A DNA stretch of 64,000 bases. Source: Nomia melanderi (lineage: Eukaryota; Arthropoda; Insecta; Hymenoptera; Halictidae). The translations under genes were made by a program, and so were the position numbers. The notes beneath the pieces are model-generated. The model saw only the letters and a list, made by a program, of their open reading frames with translations, was not told where the DNA came from and made no database searches. The stretch covers positions 11,401,501 through 11,465,500 of the forward strand of contig NC_135003.1 of NCBI RefSeq assembly GCF_051020985.1. The letters are read 5' to 3'. Below are positions 35,603 to 49,094 of this stretch, piece after piece; positions within the stretch are counted from its first letter, which is position 1; each line of letters starts with the position of its first letter.

Positions 35603-38600
35603 AAAAAATGATGACTGTATGTTTGAGCAGATAAATTCGGAAGTGTGCTTGATGAAACATTATACACGGACGATACTGCCTCGTCCCCTAACACAGAACC
35701 GTTATTAAGAATTTTCCGAACATGGAAAACTGCTGGGAACGGTTGCGGAAAAAGCCAACGAAAAGTTTACTCGTTATATTTTTTTTCCGTACGGGAACGC
35801 CGAACAGTTACCCGCCGCAATTTGGCAAAAAATATGAGATTCCATCGTCCCTGGATGTTGAAAATTCTTTTTTCTCTGCGGCGAATTGTCGGCAATCCGA
35901 GTGGCGGGACCGACGACCGCGAAACGAACGCTGTTAGATAATGGACTTTTAAAGCCCGCACGAAACCGAAAATACGGGAAACGCGTTCATTAAAGTGTCT
36001 GTAAAAAGCTTTCGCGTCCCGAATTATCACGCGATCATTTATCACCGATGAACACCGTTCGTTTTCTTCGATTTACCATTAAGTACCTTCCGCGACAATT
36101 ATATTAACAACCGAATAATTTCAAATCGTTAGTACTCAGATGAAGGCAGAGTAAAATCTCGATATGGTATTAATATATCACTGCTACTCCTAGAAGGATC
36201 AATCTTCTCTTTGTACATTGAAGTATAGACGTCGAACGCGACAACAAAATCTATGCCAGAAATTCATTGTGGCCCGTCTATATATCTATTTTGTTTTAAC
36301 CGCAGTCGCACATGAATTTCTATTCGTATCTATAAATTGTCACGCCGGATGAAAGGCGACGAGCGGTTCCATTTCATGGACTTGCCGTATCGCGACCTCT
36401 CGCAGTTCAAACGTCTTCACATTTCCATCGAAAATCCCGCGGAAAAAACTTCTGCCCGGAGGCAGGGCCGAAACTTCAAATTTCGCGGATCCTTTAGCAA
36501 ACTTCTCGACCGAATTTCCCGTTGAAATGTGATTTCCGCCGGTTTTTCGTTGCGAGGAACGATTCACCGTAGGCAGGCAGTGAGGGGTAGGGTCAAATTA
36601 TAAGCAGTAAATTAAGCGGAAGATTTTTCGGCCGCGATCCCGGTAATTGAGGCCTCCCGCTTCAATGGCGCGGAATTAATGATTACAAACGACCCTTTAT
36701 GAACGACTCGAAAAAATTGCGTCCGTTTAACCCCTGCTCCTCGAGCAACGAGTCGTTGCGGGCTTTCTGTGTCAAAGAACAATGGCGAGCCGCACTCGTC
36801 AAGAACGTGAAGCGCATTAATGGCTATTCGGCTTGTGATCGCAGTGTGCCGATAGCGGTAGCAGTGTTACGACGGTTAATCATGAGATAATGATGTATAC
36901 TAATAACCAATTGCTTAAGAAACAAGAGTGTAACTTCCTAAATCATCTATTGATCTGTGAGACTAAGGAAAATTGAATTAGCTGTATAACTGCATATAAA
37001 TTGCACTGGAAGGAATTAATCTCTATATTCACCACTGCCATTATCATCCCTATATTCCTATATCAGCAATTTTTAACTACATATTTTATATTCCCATGAA
37101 AATTTCACGAAACAGCACGAGATTCCTGTTTCCTCAACGTTCTTACAAGAATTTCTGCTTTGAATATAAGAAATTTATACAAGAAATATTGTAGTACCGG
37201 AGTTTGAACAAAGGCAAGCACTTCAGTCGTTAACTTGTTAATGAAAGTTCGCGTTCGAGGTCTGGCACGATAAAAACGCCCGCCGTCAGGTTCGTTGGAA
37301 ACAATTTTCTGGGGAAGAAGCGCGCTGTAAGCGAAGATGTTTCCCATTGTTACGGCGGGTTTCGAGGATCTGGCCCGGTCCGACGGCAGGTCGCCAGTCG
37401 ATTTTGAGTTTCCGGGTCAGTCGGGCGGTCCGCGGTCTGGGCTCGACTCGAACTTTTATCATTCTGGTTGATCGAACCAGACCGTTGCGCGTACCGACCG
37501 GTCGCGTTTCTGTAAGGCAACCGAATTAGGATTCTTAGAATCTAATGGCACGTGAAGCGCAATGGCGCAGCAGCCCGGCCACCTTTTCTCCCTCGGTAAT
37601 TATCGATTGAGTAATGCGGATGATTCTTCAGGGGGGGAGGCGAAGTTGTCTGGGACAGATTCGGGGAATTGAAGTCGTTGGCCCGCGCTACAGCTGCTCG
37701 GTGAACGTTCTCCGCTTCTCGAGTTAGCGTAAACGCTTCGTTTATGCTTGCCCAATATATGCTCACTGACGTAGAAATATCGGAGAAGAGTTTTATTCGA
37801 AGGAATATTGATGGAAACATCAATATGTTGTCTTGATTGCGAAACACGTAAAGAGCTAGCGATAAATTCGATGCGGGAAGTTAACATATTTATGATCGAA
37901 GCGTTTCGTTCGAAACTTCGTGGCTTTTAGATTTACGCGAAGATAACCGTAACTGAAGTTTAATTTTTACTGTTTGATGGGATTTGGGGAATCCATCTTT
38001 CCATTCGATTTTCCGAATAAATTCTGTGTTTAACGTAAAAACGAAATACACGGGGAGTGTAAACAGCTTTGTAAATGCATCTTGTCGTTGCTGATGAGGT
38101 GGAGAAACGGCACCGGTGGACTTATTATACATTGGAACTTTATCTCCAATAGTTGCACTTTGAAACTCAATCTTTTGAGGATACGCGCTGAAACTTAATC
38201 TTTTAAGGGTCCACATTGAAACTCAATCGCACCACACGATAATTAATCTTCCAGTGGGAATGAAGGATGATGAATCGAATGGTTCCGCCAAAGACAGCAC
38301 TATCCATTTGATGTTGCCACGCACCGTCAAATTGAATTCCCCGAGATAATTCGATTATTGTTCAGGCGCTCTCGCTTTAAATCCTGACATTAATTAAAAA
38401 CGGGAAATACTCGCTGCAGCGACTCCTCTGACCGTTGATCCAACTGTTTTCCCTCATTTTTCCTCGATTCGGTTACCACTGTCTTCGTTTTATTAATACT
38501 TTTTCAATACATCGGTACCTTTCGAAGCATTGGTCATTTCAAAGATACTATTCGATACATTTGGAAGCATCGATTTTTCGAGAAATATTTTGTAAATATT

Positions 38601-41139
38601 AATCGTGTACACGTTCAACTGTGCTTATGTCGTTATTGATTCGTTGAAAAGCTATTTGCTTCACGGGTTACGAACATTAATTACTAGACGTTCTTAACTG
38701 AGACGGTAATAAACGAGTCCGAAATATCGATGGAGGGATTGATAAATATTTTCCCAGGCTGATTGTTAATTAACCGCGTGAACGTTCTGAATTTATATTT
38801 CGCCGGGCAGTGCTTGAAGAATCAGTTGGTTGCTTAAGATCTTTACAGAGTAATTCGGAAGGTATATACGAATGCAATTAATTCGCTCCGGCCAAGATCC
38901 CGAAGTCCATCGGAAACCAATTCAGCCCGCAATGTACAACGCTTTGAGAAATTTCAAGAATCAATAAAGACTGGCGAAACTTTCAGCCCTGCTTCAAACA
39001 AGACTTTTTTTCTTTCGCGAAAGATATAACCGGAATTCAAACGGTCCGCTACTTGTTCGGGCATTTTCTCTTGAAATCTTTAGCTCTTATAATAATTCAC
39101 TTGCACTGAGTATGTTGACGGAAACTTTTCTGTTTCAGGTGAGTAATCTCGAACTTCTCAACACCAGATACTACCACGTATGTAAGTAGATCACTTTCAA
39201 TAACTTTCGAATTGAAATAATACGATTAGATGCTATAATAGTCGTATGATTAAAATTAAAATTAAAATTAATATAAAATGGTTCCTATAGTTTTGAATAT
39301 GGTAATCGTAGGAATCGCGTATAGCTACTATTTTCTGAGATTACAAAAGATCATGTGGGCCTTCTACTTTTTAATTTACGAAACAGGTCGGAGTATAGAT
39401 TTCAATTAATTTTCGGTTTATATTTTGGACCATTCTGAGATTGGATTGAAACCAAACAATGCGAAGAGTCTGAAGTATTCCAAGAATATTAGATCTCGCA
39501 GAGCACTAGAATGGGCTCGGTGACCATAGAAGTCCAGTGGGTATCGGGAATATTGAGTATCTCTTATTTGGCTCTGACTCGATTCGATTCGCTTATCATG
39601 TTCGAAAGTCGCCCGATATAAGACGGTTGGTCCAGAATGGCTCTGATTCAAGGGATCGAGAAATAAGCGACATTAAAAGACGCAATCCCAGTAATCCGAA
39701 TCTGTCGAGGATGGAACCAAGGATACTTGACCTATGCATACGAATTCATTTTCTGGATTGACCAAGGACTGCAACGGTAATCTTCGTGGTCATCGTGGTC
39801 ACTAGCAATAAACTCTGGGATGCTAGTTGACAATTTTCGAACAAAAATCAATTTCTATTGCTGCCTATTGTACTTAAAATTGTATAGAAAAAGTTAGTCC
39901 ACGCTTTGTGCTGACTAAAACAACGTTCAGAGGAATTTATGAATGAAAAGATTGTAATTTAGATTTTACCTAACTATAGTAAGGTGTTTCTATAAATGAA
40001 ATAACGAGGGCCAATAGTTTCGATTATCTCGATCAAATCAGTGACTCGAAAGTCTTACATTGTTCTTGTCAGGCATGAACCACGTTCTCGTCGGTCATGG
40101 ATTAATCCGATTCAAATTTCGCGGTCTTGCGATGATTCAGATCGAATCACCTTGTCCGAGATTGTTTGCATCCCAACCCCAGGCTGCATTCTGAATCGGT
40201 CCAATGCGAATGTCTTTGTTCAAAATAGGTTCAACCGAAGTCTGGCTGCCTCGGGTTCATTCGAATCGACCCTCTCTGTTCTATACTGATTTGATTAACG
40301 TCTGCTCACTCTGAATCGGTTCCATTCGTGCTTCTGGGTTTTCGTTGAGTCGGATTCCAGCGTTTGCAGCGTTCATCATTCAACATTGTGCTAGTGCTTT
40401 ATAAGGTGATTCGATTTAGGTCTGCGTTATTAATCTTAGACCGTTCAGTCTTAAACGATTTTTCGTTTGTGAGCTTCATTCGATTTGGATTTCAAGTACT
40501 GGTTTGTGTAAATAAGTGAAGTATTAACTACGCGAGGCTAACTGCTTCTATTAAAAAGAATCGTCATACAAAATCTTAAAATAACTAAATTACCGGGACC
40601 AATCGATTCTTCTTTCTAATTAAAGCTCACGGAAAAGAAAGAAAAGACACCCCTTGTAAGTTTCATTAAGGTCGGTGCTCCTCGATCGAGCGATCTCCTT
40701 GGTTAACTGTGTCAAGTAATAATAACCAAGGCATTTACTAATATCCTCCGATATTATCAAGGTATTTCTGGCTAAATGTATACTCCAATTTTACTCTGAC
40801 TTTTCTGTGTATTGAGATTCCTCCATAAACCGAAAGGCATTACTAAGCAAAGGGTGAAATTCTTTCACGAAAGTAATCGACGAATCTCCGCTGCTAGTTC
40901 CTATGGGAGCATATTAAGCATCGCTGATCGAGACGGTTCATTCAGTGAAATCTGTCACTGGGGAATGAACGCCAATTCGAATTCAGACGCGATCGATGCC
41001 TTGCGATGAATCCCTGAAACTAACGGCACCCCCGATTCATGATAAAAAAATTGACTTTTTACGTTCGGTCTGCGACAGGAAAGATATAACAAATATTAAT
41101 GATAGTCAAAAGCGTTAGTTTCTTATTAAGTAAACCGAC
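35603..41139. other. Unique DNA, no supported gene
   Basis: The part from 39.4 to 40.5 kb is unusually rich in GATTCG / CGAATC words without a fixed period that I can see. A short (ATTAAA)n-like run lies near 39251-39272. All open frames are short or lack features. Confidence 0.4.
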
Positions 41140-41334
41140 TGAAACAGTAAAAATACCGGGTGGGTCATATTGATCCACCTGAGAATTTTTATTTCGCAAG
41201 TATTTTAATCACGAAGACGAAAGATTTTAAATTAAATTTATTATTCTTTAAATTCGAATCTCAAGAAACACATTCTATTTTTTACAAAACATTGAGAATA
41301 AATCACTTTAACTGCTCGGTAGTTCTAGTGTTAA
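41140..41334 (+). mobile_element. Family B TTAA miniature element with subterminal palindrome
   Basis: The right end read inward is TTAACACTAGAACTACCGAG. The left end is a decayed TGAAACAGTAAAAATACCGG followed by GGTGGGTCATATTGATCCACC-like sequence, an imperfect palindrome at about 41160-41180. It matches the element nested at 2003-2203 in its termini and in the GGTCA(A/T)ATTGA motif, while the interiors are diverged. Confidence 0.7.
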
Positions 41335-41660
41335 TAGTATTACATAAATATTCACAGCAGCCAATAAAAATATTACAATCTGCGAAAAGAACTTCGGAAA
41401 AATCAATTCTTCCAGCAGGCAGCTGTTTCCAGGTAACCCTATGCAAGTAACCCCACTCAAATCCTCATTTCCGGTGGCGTTAAATATTCACGAGGCTTAA
41501 TATTGACCCTCCATTCCGGACAAGACAAAGAAGACGCGAGGGTTGTTCCTTTGATCTTCAAAATTTCCAGACAGTTCCGCTTTCGATCCAAGTAATCCCT
41601 GTCCGTCTGGCGTAACACGGACAGGAAGACAGCGGAGGATGCCAAGGCACATAAACTACT
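41335..41660. other. Unique AT-rich DNA
   Basis: Nothing seen beyond short frames; it separates the family B element from the first copy of the direct repeat pair. Confidence 0.4.
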
Positions 41661-41885
41661 TTATCCTTATCATCGATCCATTAAATCCAATTGAATATAT
41701 TACATTCAATCCACGCGTGCTTCCAATAACCATAATATTCCCCGCGTTAACTAGAACCATGATTACCTCGCACGAAGTTCAGCGGTGTAACCTCCACCAG
41801 TTGGATACCGGCATTTATCAAAGGAACCAGAATTTTCAGTTTCCCGCTGCTCGTTAGATATGAAGATGGCCGATTGAAGAGTTTA
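41661..41885 (+). repeat. Unclassified dispersed repeat, copy 1
   Basis: Similar in the same orientation to 45613-45878. Shared blocks in order are TTATCATCGATCCATTAAAT, CGTGCTT, CGTTA(A/G)CTAGAACCA, GATTACCTCGCA, GTGTAA, GAATACC / GGATACC, ATTTATCAAAG and GATGG. No terminal inverted repeat or TTAA flank is evident, so it is not one of the TTAA families. It could be another dispersed repeat, a local duplication, or a duplicated regulatory element. Confidence 0.75.
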
Positions 41886-42085
41886 CAGGGCCAAGACCCG
41901 CGAAGTAGTAATGTCGAAGACGGAAGCCGCGAGCGTTTCCGAAGCCGCAAAGTTGGCTGGGGGATATATTAAGCGTCGTTAATCGACGTAGCTTAGTCGA
42001 TGTAAGCTGCCAGGAGTAAAGTGGTAACTCCGCTGGCAACGAGGCTCGCCGGGGGGTTGGAACGAAGCTGCCCTCCCCCGTCGCT

Positions 42086-42600
42086 GGAGCCTCTCGCTAA
42101 GTGCAGCAATTTATTTTATTACCCTCCGCGCGTCCGCGTTCGGTAGCCTTCAGTCGGTATCCTCGGTTCGTGGCGAAAACACCGAGTCGGAACGTAATTT
42201 ACACGGAGCCGGTGGCAGGGGTGAAACGGACACGGTGTATCGGCACGGGAACGAAAACAGAGGGCTCGTTTCGTTCCCTGTTGTTGACACTTCATTTCTG
42301 CCGGTGGACTCGGCCGGCTGCTTCCCTTCTCTCCTTCCTTTTTTTTCCACGTTTCTCCTCCACTCGCCGACGGTCCTCCGCCGGATCAAGTCCGATCGAA
42401 TTTTCCTTTCGATTGTCTTTTGATTTACGGCGGCCAGACGGACCGAACTGCGCAGGCGGCGACACGCCGCGCAAGGAAAGTCATCGGGAAAAATGGGGAC
42501 GAAAATGGAGTGGATCGAGCGTGGCGAGGATGAATAGAGGAAAAGAGGTCGCGCTGTAGATCGAGGCCTCGCCACGTCTACGCGATCATTATACGCGTCT
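42086..42600. other. CpG- and pyrimidine-rich segment, possible regulatory DNA
   Basis: An arthropod initiator-like TTCAGTCGG lies at 42147-42155 in a CpG-rich segment, with an AT-rich TTTATTTTATTA about 35 bases upstream. Frames on both strands here are low-information. The promoter possibility is weak; no donor or coding exon could be tied to it. Confidence 0.2.
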
Positions 42601-43798
42601 GGCGGAGACCCGTTCGGCTCTTCTGGAATTCATTTCGTTCCGCGTTGCGACCCGTGAGAAGTTGGCTCCGAGGAATTCGAGGGCTTTTTTTGTTTTTCGG
42701 ATATAAATGGATGAATCTGTTGGAATCGTAATTGGAAGAGTTCCTTCAGCTGTTTTCGTGACATGATTCCATTCTGTGTTCCCTTGAACATTTCGATCCG
42801 TGCTTCTGATAGTTTGAAGAAGCTTACCAGACAAATTTCAAAAGCTTTCTCTCGAGCACAACGCACTGTTGCGAGTAGAATTCAATTGCACCGTTTTGTA
42901 ATTCGACCCAAATCACGGTTGACGGTCCACACGTTCGTTGCGCCGTATAAAGTTCGATTGAAACAGGAGCCATCGATTTCGCTAAGGTTCATGAAGGAAC
43001 GAAAGCACGGATTTCGGATCGAAATTAAAATTCAGTGTCCTCGTAAGTGCGGCGCGGGACAAGCCATCAAATTGAACGTATACGCTAGCCGGTAATCCGA
43101 AAAATGGCAACGAAGTCACGTTCCTATCGTAAACCGGGCGCGCACTGCTGATGTTCGTAACATCCTGCCGCGGCAGGTAGTCGCGTTAAAAATTTCGTCT
43201 CGCGGGAGGGACGGATCGTCAGTCTTGATCGCGGTGAAACGCGATCGGTGAATTATTGGCTGCAAATACGATAGCCGGCCGATATTACTTTCTAAAGCTT
43301 CGCAATACTTTAACCTATCGAACGAACTCCGGATCGGTTTAACCGTATTCGAAGTGGGTTTAGTTGTGTTTAAGCCGGACGGACCGGACTGAGCGAGCGG
43401 AAAACGCCGACCTCCGGGCCGGATTTATTTCATATCAACCGTACAAAATTATTTCACGTGTCGCCGAGCAATGCAGTAATCCGACAATGGATCGCAGTCG
43501 AATTATTGCACCGCTACCCGGAATTCCCCCCTTTCTTCCGCGCGTCGTTCTTCTGTCACGCGCAACTCTCCCTATTTTCTACTATTTTGCATCCGCTGCC
43601 CCTCGAAACGGCGAGGATCGCGAAACGATTGCGCGTGTGCGCATACTTTGTTGTACAAAGTTGTATTCTGCGTGTTTCCGTGGCCACGAGATTTTGAACC
43701 AGGCATTGTCAAACATTCCTTCTTTTCTTGCGAAGGTATCTCTGTGTATCAGATGTTTCTAAGCTGTCTGGGTTAAGAGAGAAAGTTTGTTTAAATCA
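42601..43798. other. Unique DNA, no supported gene
   Basis: Several frames of 80-130 codons at 42763-43095 and 43364-43762 on the plus strand have no recognised motif or splice context. Confidence 0.4.
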
Positions 43799-43982
43799 TG
43801 AACACTAGATTTACGGACGTTTCTACACTTTATTCTATTGTTTCTAGAAAACGTGCTTGTTTATATAAGTCGCGGAAATTGTAGCTGAAAAATTAGAGTC
43901 TCACAATGTGTACTCGCACAATTGCACGAATCAAAATCGACTTAAACTGTCAAATCGATGAGTTCCGCAAATCTAGTGTTAG
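43799..43982 (-). mobile_element. Family E TTAA miniature element
   Basis: The left end TGAACACTAGATTTACGGAC and the right end read inward, CTAACACTAGATTTGC, are inverted termini with decayed TTAA flanks (TGAA, TTAG). The body aligns with the reverse complement of 4032-4194. It lies only 116 bp from the next element. Confidence 0.72.
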
Positions 43983-44098
43983 AGTCGCACCAATTGTTGT
44001 GGTTATTAGCTACCATCGTTGTAGTATTTTCTTCATTAGGTGTGCATCTTTTATCAATTTCACGAGACTTCCTATTTTATCCGCCTTGAGGTTTTCTT

Positions 44099-44304
44099 TT
44101 AACCCTTTGCGGACGAAGATTCATTGAAACATACAAAAACCTTCAGCAGATGAAGCTAAATTATACATGGATTGCTTAAACAATAGAACAAGTGGAAACT
44201 ACGTCCCGATCTCTTGCTGTTCGAGTAATTAAATGATTTGTTTGCGACTCGATGTCCCAAATTTAATCTCCTCAAAATGGCGACATTCGTTCGGAAAGGG
44301 ATAA
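44099..44304 (+). mobile_element. Family F TTAA miniature element
   Basis: The left end TTAACCCTTTGCGGACGAAG and the right end read inward, TTATCCCTTTCCGAACGAA, are good inverted termini. The interior matches 25590-25807 in the same orientation. There is no coding capacity. Confidence 0.82.
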
Positions 44305-45612
44305 TAATAATTTGATGTCGTGCTTGACACGAAGATTTTTATATTTGGTACAACAGAGCAGCAAGTATTCTGCAGTAATTATCTGTGCACGTTCGTTACA
44401 GATAGGCACTGAAGAGATAAAATTGACGTACAACAGTTCGCAGACATGCAAGAATATATTGCAGTCAGGATTTTTAGTAAGCGAGATGCGTATATTGGAT
44501 CAAAGCACTTGAAACATTGTAGTGTTTTTAGCGGAAAAAAATCCTCCAAGTGCAATTGCGCGAAATATAATAATTTAAACGGATTTTCTAACCGATGGGA
44601 ATGAAATTTAAGTCAGCAACGGTGCAAGAACACGTGTCGAGTCGGATTTGGCCCGCGGTCAACGTTCCGCCGACGCCTGTTTCAAACGATCGCCGAGAGT
44701 TGAAAAAACATCGGCCGTTACCGGCGGCCGCGCCGCTTTTTCACCGCGGCACGCTCGTAATTTTAAAGCAACGATCATCGTTCAATATTTCCCGTTCGCC
44801 CCGCGCGCACTATTTGCGGTGTTGTTAAAAATCATGGAATCCAACGCTTCTTTCCGTGCGCGTAGGTTACGTGTTCGCTCGAGTATATCATCCCTGTTTT
44901 TTTTGCGTTTAATTTGTTTTTTTGCCCCCCCCCCCCCCGGGAACGTTGCGCGTCATCGACTGAGGGAGTTTATTTGCGAATCGGGGGATTTGCGTTTGAA
45001 ACCGCGAAGATTGGAGCTCGATGCCGGCACGGCTGTGCGTGTTTTCGACCGTGGAGGCTTCGTTTGTCACCGCGAAAGTAGTTACGCGATGGTTTCGCCG
45101 CTTCAATGGCGGACTGTTATGTAAGGTCCATTGTTACGCGCGTCGACTTGCCGCGATCGATATTACAGGGGAATCCACTCTGTTCGAATTAATGTGACAC
45201 GAATATTCAAATTACGGAATGATCCATTTTTTCTCTCCGATGTTACACGCGAACACAGTTAAACGTTGGGACATTAATTGGACAATTTAGACGCAGCGTT
45301 GTTTTTCTTTCCGCGAGAATGGTAGAAAGTGCCGGAATAAAAGTGCTGGTGTAGAATTTCGAGAGATACTCTTGAAATTTACACGCGGACGGTGACAAAT
45401 ACACTGGTTTCGCGTTTCAGGCATAGCGATCGGGCTATTCGAAACCCACGTGAACGACAGAGTTGGATTATAGCATTGCGGGTTGGTTTCCAAATTAAGG
45501 ACGTGTGCCAGCGTTCCCACATCGTATTACCGAACGAAACAGCCTGTCGCCGACGTTGAAAAAGGACGGAAAAAAGGGTGAACCCGATGGATTCTAATGT
45601 TTAAAATACATT
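44305..45612. other. Unique DNA with a 14-base poly-C run
   Basis: Fourteen consecutive C lie at 44925-44938, preceded by T-rich sequence. The 158-codon frame at 44648-45124 runs through this tract and has no recognised domain; I do not call it a gene. Confidence 0.4.
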
Positions 45613-45878
45613 TTCATTCTTATCATCGATCCATTAAATCCGAGTAAACATGTTGTATTTAACTCGTTCGTGCTTGGAATAATTGTAATATTTTTACCGT
45701 TAGCTAGAACCAAGATTACCTCGCATAGAGAATGTTAAAAAGTTCGGGGTTAGCCGTGTAAACTCTGCCACTATTTGAATACCATTATTTATCAAAGAAT
45801 GTAGCATGGAACCGGGATTTTTAGCTCCCTGTCTCGCGCTAGAGTTCGAATTTACTTGGCTTGATGGAAGATTTTTAC
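45613..45878 (+). repeat. Unclassified dispersed repeat, copy 2
   Basis: Second member of the direct repeat pair, longer than copy 1 at 41661-41885 because of small insertions near 45735 and 45800. Alignable from TTATCATCGATCCATTAAAT to the TTGATGGAAGA block. The two copies are about 3.95 kb apart. Confidence 0.75.
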
Positions 45879-48080
45879 TCTACGGCTTTCCGCGTGCGCA
45901 GGCAAAAAAAAAAAATGAAATTGTAACAACGAGCGAAAATGGCACCAAACCGTAACTGCAAATTAGACTCCGCGAATTCTGAGCTTTCGCTATATTTTTT
46001 TTTCCTCCTGCTTTTGCGGTGGCGGAATAGTTTTACCCGTTTCGCGGAACAATTCAACGGAGTGAAATTAGAGGTTGCCACTCGCTGGGCGTTTAATGTC
46101 GGCGAGTTCCGCAACGATGCGATATACCCGTTCATCGACAGCATCGGGGCCGATTGTAAAAACAACTGACGCGGAAGATGGGGTCGATTTAAATGTAACA
46201 CGACGAGAAAACCAATAAAATTGGAAGATCGCCGGCGAATGGAAATACATTCGCGGCATTTCCTTTCAAACGTACCGGACGGCGTTCGCCGGCAAGATAG
46301 ATTGCAAAAGAGTTTTATTATTCTTTATACACTGTCGTATGATCAACGAACGTCAAATATGCGGAAGGTAACGGCGATGCGCGATTCGGTATTATACGGA
46401 AACGCAATAACGCGAAAACGCGGAAATTCTTTGTGACTGGATATCGATATTCGAGATTTGTGTAATGTTCGTAAATAATAATGATGAACGCCTTTTTTCC
46501 CGAACGTTGTACGGATGGGAATATTGAAATAATTCAATCATAGTCGATATGAATCAGTCAGAAACCGCAGATGAAACGATTACAAAGGCCAATTGATTTC
46601 GGAAACGATTCTCGAAAAACGATTCCGATCGCCGGCGTAATCCCATGGCTCCGCTTGTCGAAGGTAACGAACAAGTGGAACGAACGATTCCACATAGAAA
46701 TCCGAGAGGGAAAGAGAAAATCGGCTACCTGTTTTTAATTTACCATTCGCAACGGTTTCGTCGTTTTCCGTTATAGCGAAATCACAATTGAACTTTCCGC
46801 GGGCGAGATGCATTGAGCGTATTCAACTTTGATTGAAAAAATAATTGTAAACGTCTCTCGCACGTTGCCGTTAAACTTCCTTTTATCATCGGATTGTCGA
46901 ATTGTAATGCAGAGTGAAAAATGATAAGCAAAGTCACAGCGTTAAAAGTGCGACGGAATGAAATGGTAATGTGACTAATTTCGGACTGCAAAGGATTAAA
47001 ATGACGGCGCAAAATTTTTGCCATTGAAATAATAGAACGACGAAATCACGTTGGCGGGGCAAGCCTATGAATTACACGGCCGATTGATCCGAGAGGGCCG
47101 TATCAGAATGTCAGTTCCACTGTCCCAGATATAAGCGAGGAACGAAGATGGGTCGGCTTCGAATGCTGAGCGGAACGGGAACGGAGGCGACGCGGAAATG
47201 CGGCAGGGGAACTGGGCGAACAGTGTAAACAAGAGGCAAACGGGCAAAAATGCAAATAAAGGAAGACCGCGGATACGAAGAAAAAAAGAAACGTGGAAAA
47301 AGATTCCGGCGAAAGGGAAACGTAAAAAACTGGCGGGCACGAAACGAAAAATACACGCGGGAAGGTAAACGGTAAAATGGTCGGAGGATATTCAAGAACT
47401 AAAAAAGCAAAATTTTATTCGAACAACCGGGCATGACAGGGGATGAATGGTAATTCATTTCTGACGCATAACGAAAATCCACCAGGAATAACAATAGTAT
47501 TTGAATATAATTTCATGTTTCTATAATTTCTTTATGAATAAAATTTTGATTTATCCGCGCAAATAATGCCGTGCAGTCAGGGGGCGCACGAAATTCCTCG
47601 AATACCGCAAATGCGTGAGCTGGACTCCTACTTGATCAATTAATTAACCGATTTTTATAATAATCGAAACGCCACTTCTGCTCGGTTATTCAAGGCAAAC
47701 GGCTGAAGCTCATTCGCAACGGTTAAATAAATATTTACTCGTACCCGGCCGTGCATTTACCGAAACAGAAATCACCCGGTAATTCATTCGGATTCCCGAA
47801 ATCATTAATCCCCATCGTGATTCCGTGCCAGCGAAATCAATTTCCGGACCCCCGTTTGTCACATTTCATCTTACCTCTACGGACGGGAAACCTCCGGTAA
47901 AAAGAAGCAGCCAACAGGCTCTCGAAAAATTCGAAAAACATCGTGGAAGCATCAGCTGCCCTCTCGCACCGTCTTCCGAGGGAGGATAAAGGGCGAGCCA
48001 GTCGCACCAGGAAATTGGTAGAAATAATACGGTTCGGAATTCCGGTAAACGATGCAAAGAATGAAATAACACGGCGAACA
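45879..48080. other. Unique DNA with a possible solitary TTAA terminus
   Basis: Near 46983-46999, GACTGCAAAGGATTAA resembles the end of a TTAA element (inward TTAATCCTTTGCAGTC), but no opposite end was found. All frames, including the overlapping ones at 47065-47395 on the minus strand, lack recognisable content. Confidence 0.4.
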
Positions 48081-49085
48081 TTATGAAAGCGAGAAAAGAG
48101 AGAGGAAAATTGGAGAAAGGGGGTTACGGCGAGGAACGAGGGGCGCGGGGCGACGCGGAGCCGCTCGACGAGGGGTGGCGCGGCGCGCGGTGGGAAGGAC
48201 GGAGTGAAACGGGGGAGAGATCGTCGTGGCGTTTGCGCCTGGGGTTGTCGAGGACAGCGCGAAGAGGGTGTGCAAGGGTGATCGGCGTAGGTGGCGGCGC
48301 ACGGAGGGGTGGGGGGAGAGGGAAAGGCGTGGAATTGGTGGAGGCAGTCAGTGGCTTGCCGCGCGCCACAACGACCGTCGGATCTAGCCGTCGAGTTTTT
48401 CCACTTGTTACCGTGTCGTGTCTCCGACCGTAACCCCCCCGCCCCCGTCGCATTTTCCCCCCATTTTTTTCTTCCCGATCGTCACCCTCGCGTTACACCC
48501 GATCCGTTCGCACGACTCAGTGGTCGTAGAGCAGCGGTCGAGGAAACCCTCCCCCGCCGCCGCCGCCGCGCGATCCGTACCCGCTGGCGAGGATGCGAAG
48601 TCGATCGCGGACGCGCGCAATTCCCGGATTGGTGATCTGTGATCGAGTGCCCCCGGCGACTGGCTGCCGATACCGATACTAGTGTGCCCCGGGAAATGAA
48701 TGCAATGGGTTACAGTGTGAAATCGAACGAATTCGTCGCGCGGCGACACGCCGGAGGTGCGGCACGAGCGTTCTGAAGCGTCGTAAGAAGTGAGACACGA
48801 GGCTACCGTGCTGGATTTATCATCGATCGTGTGTGCTTGCCGATCGGTGCATCGAGTTACTGCTTTCATTGTAATCTGTGATCGTCGTTTCATTGCTGTT
48901 GGCGCCGGTGGTGGTTGGATGCAAATGCCCCTCGCGGAAGGGAATCCTTCAGTGTCAGCTTGATTCGTGGCGTTACGTCGGTTTCGTTGATTTCGTCGGT
49001 TCGGATGATTTTTCGGCGACACCGTGCGATCTCCGTGCGCGCGAGGCTGAAAGTGTAGCGTGGCTTATTCTGGAAAAATTATAAT
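48081..49085 (+). promoter_or_regulatory. CpG-rich promoter-like region / probable 5' untranslated DNA
   Basis: About 1 kb is much richer in G, C and CpG than its flanks. It contains a (GCC)n run near 48556-48570, C-rich runs near 48435, and initiator-like TCAGT words at 48348-48352 and 48517-48521 on the plus strand. Open frames exist on both strands, including 204 codons on the minus strand at 48408-49022, but are low-complexity and mutually overlapping. I read it as promoter plus leader DNA, orientation probably plus because the next promoter signal (50.8 kb) is plus. Confidence 0.4.
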
Positions 49086-49094
49086 TGCAGATCC

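Noticed and set aside
48408..49022. 204-codon minus-strand open frame
   Set aside because: Low-complexity frame in CpG-rich DNA with frames open on the other strand as well; no motif or splice support.
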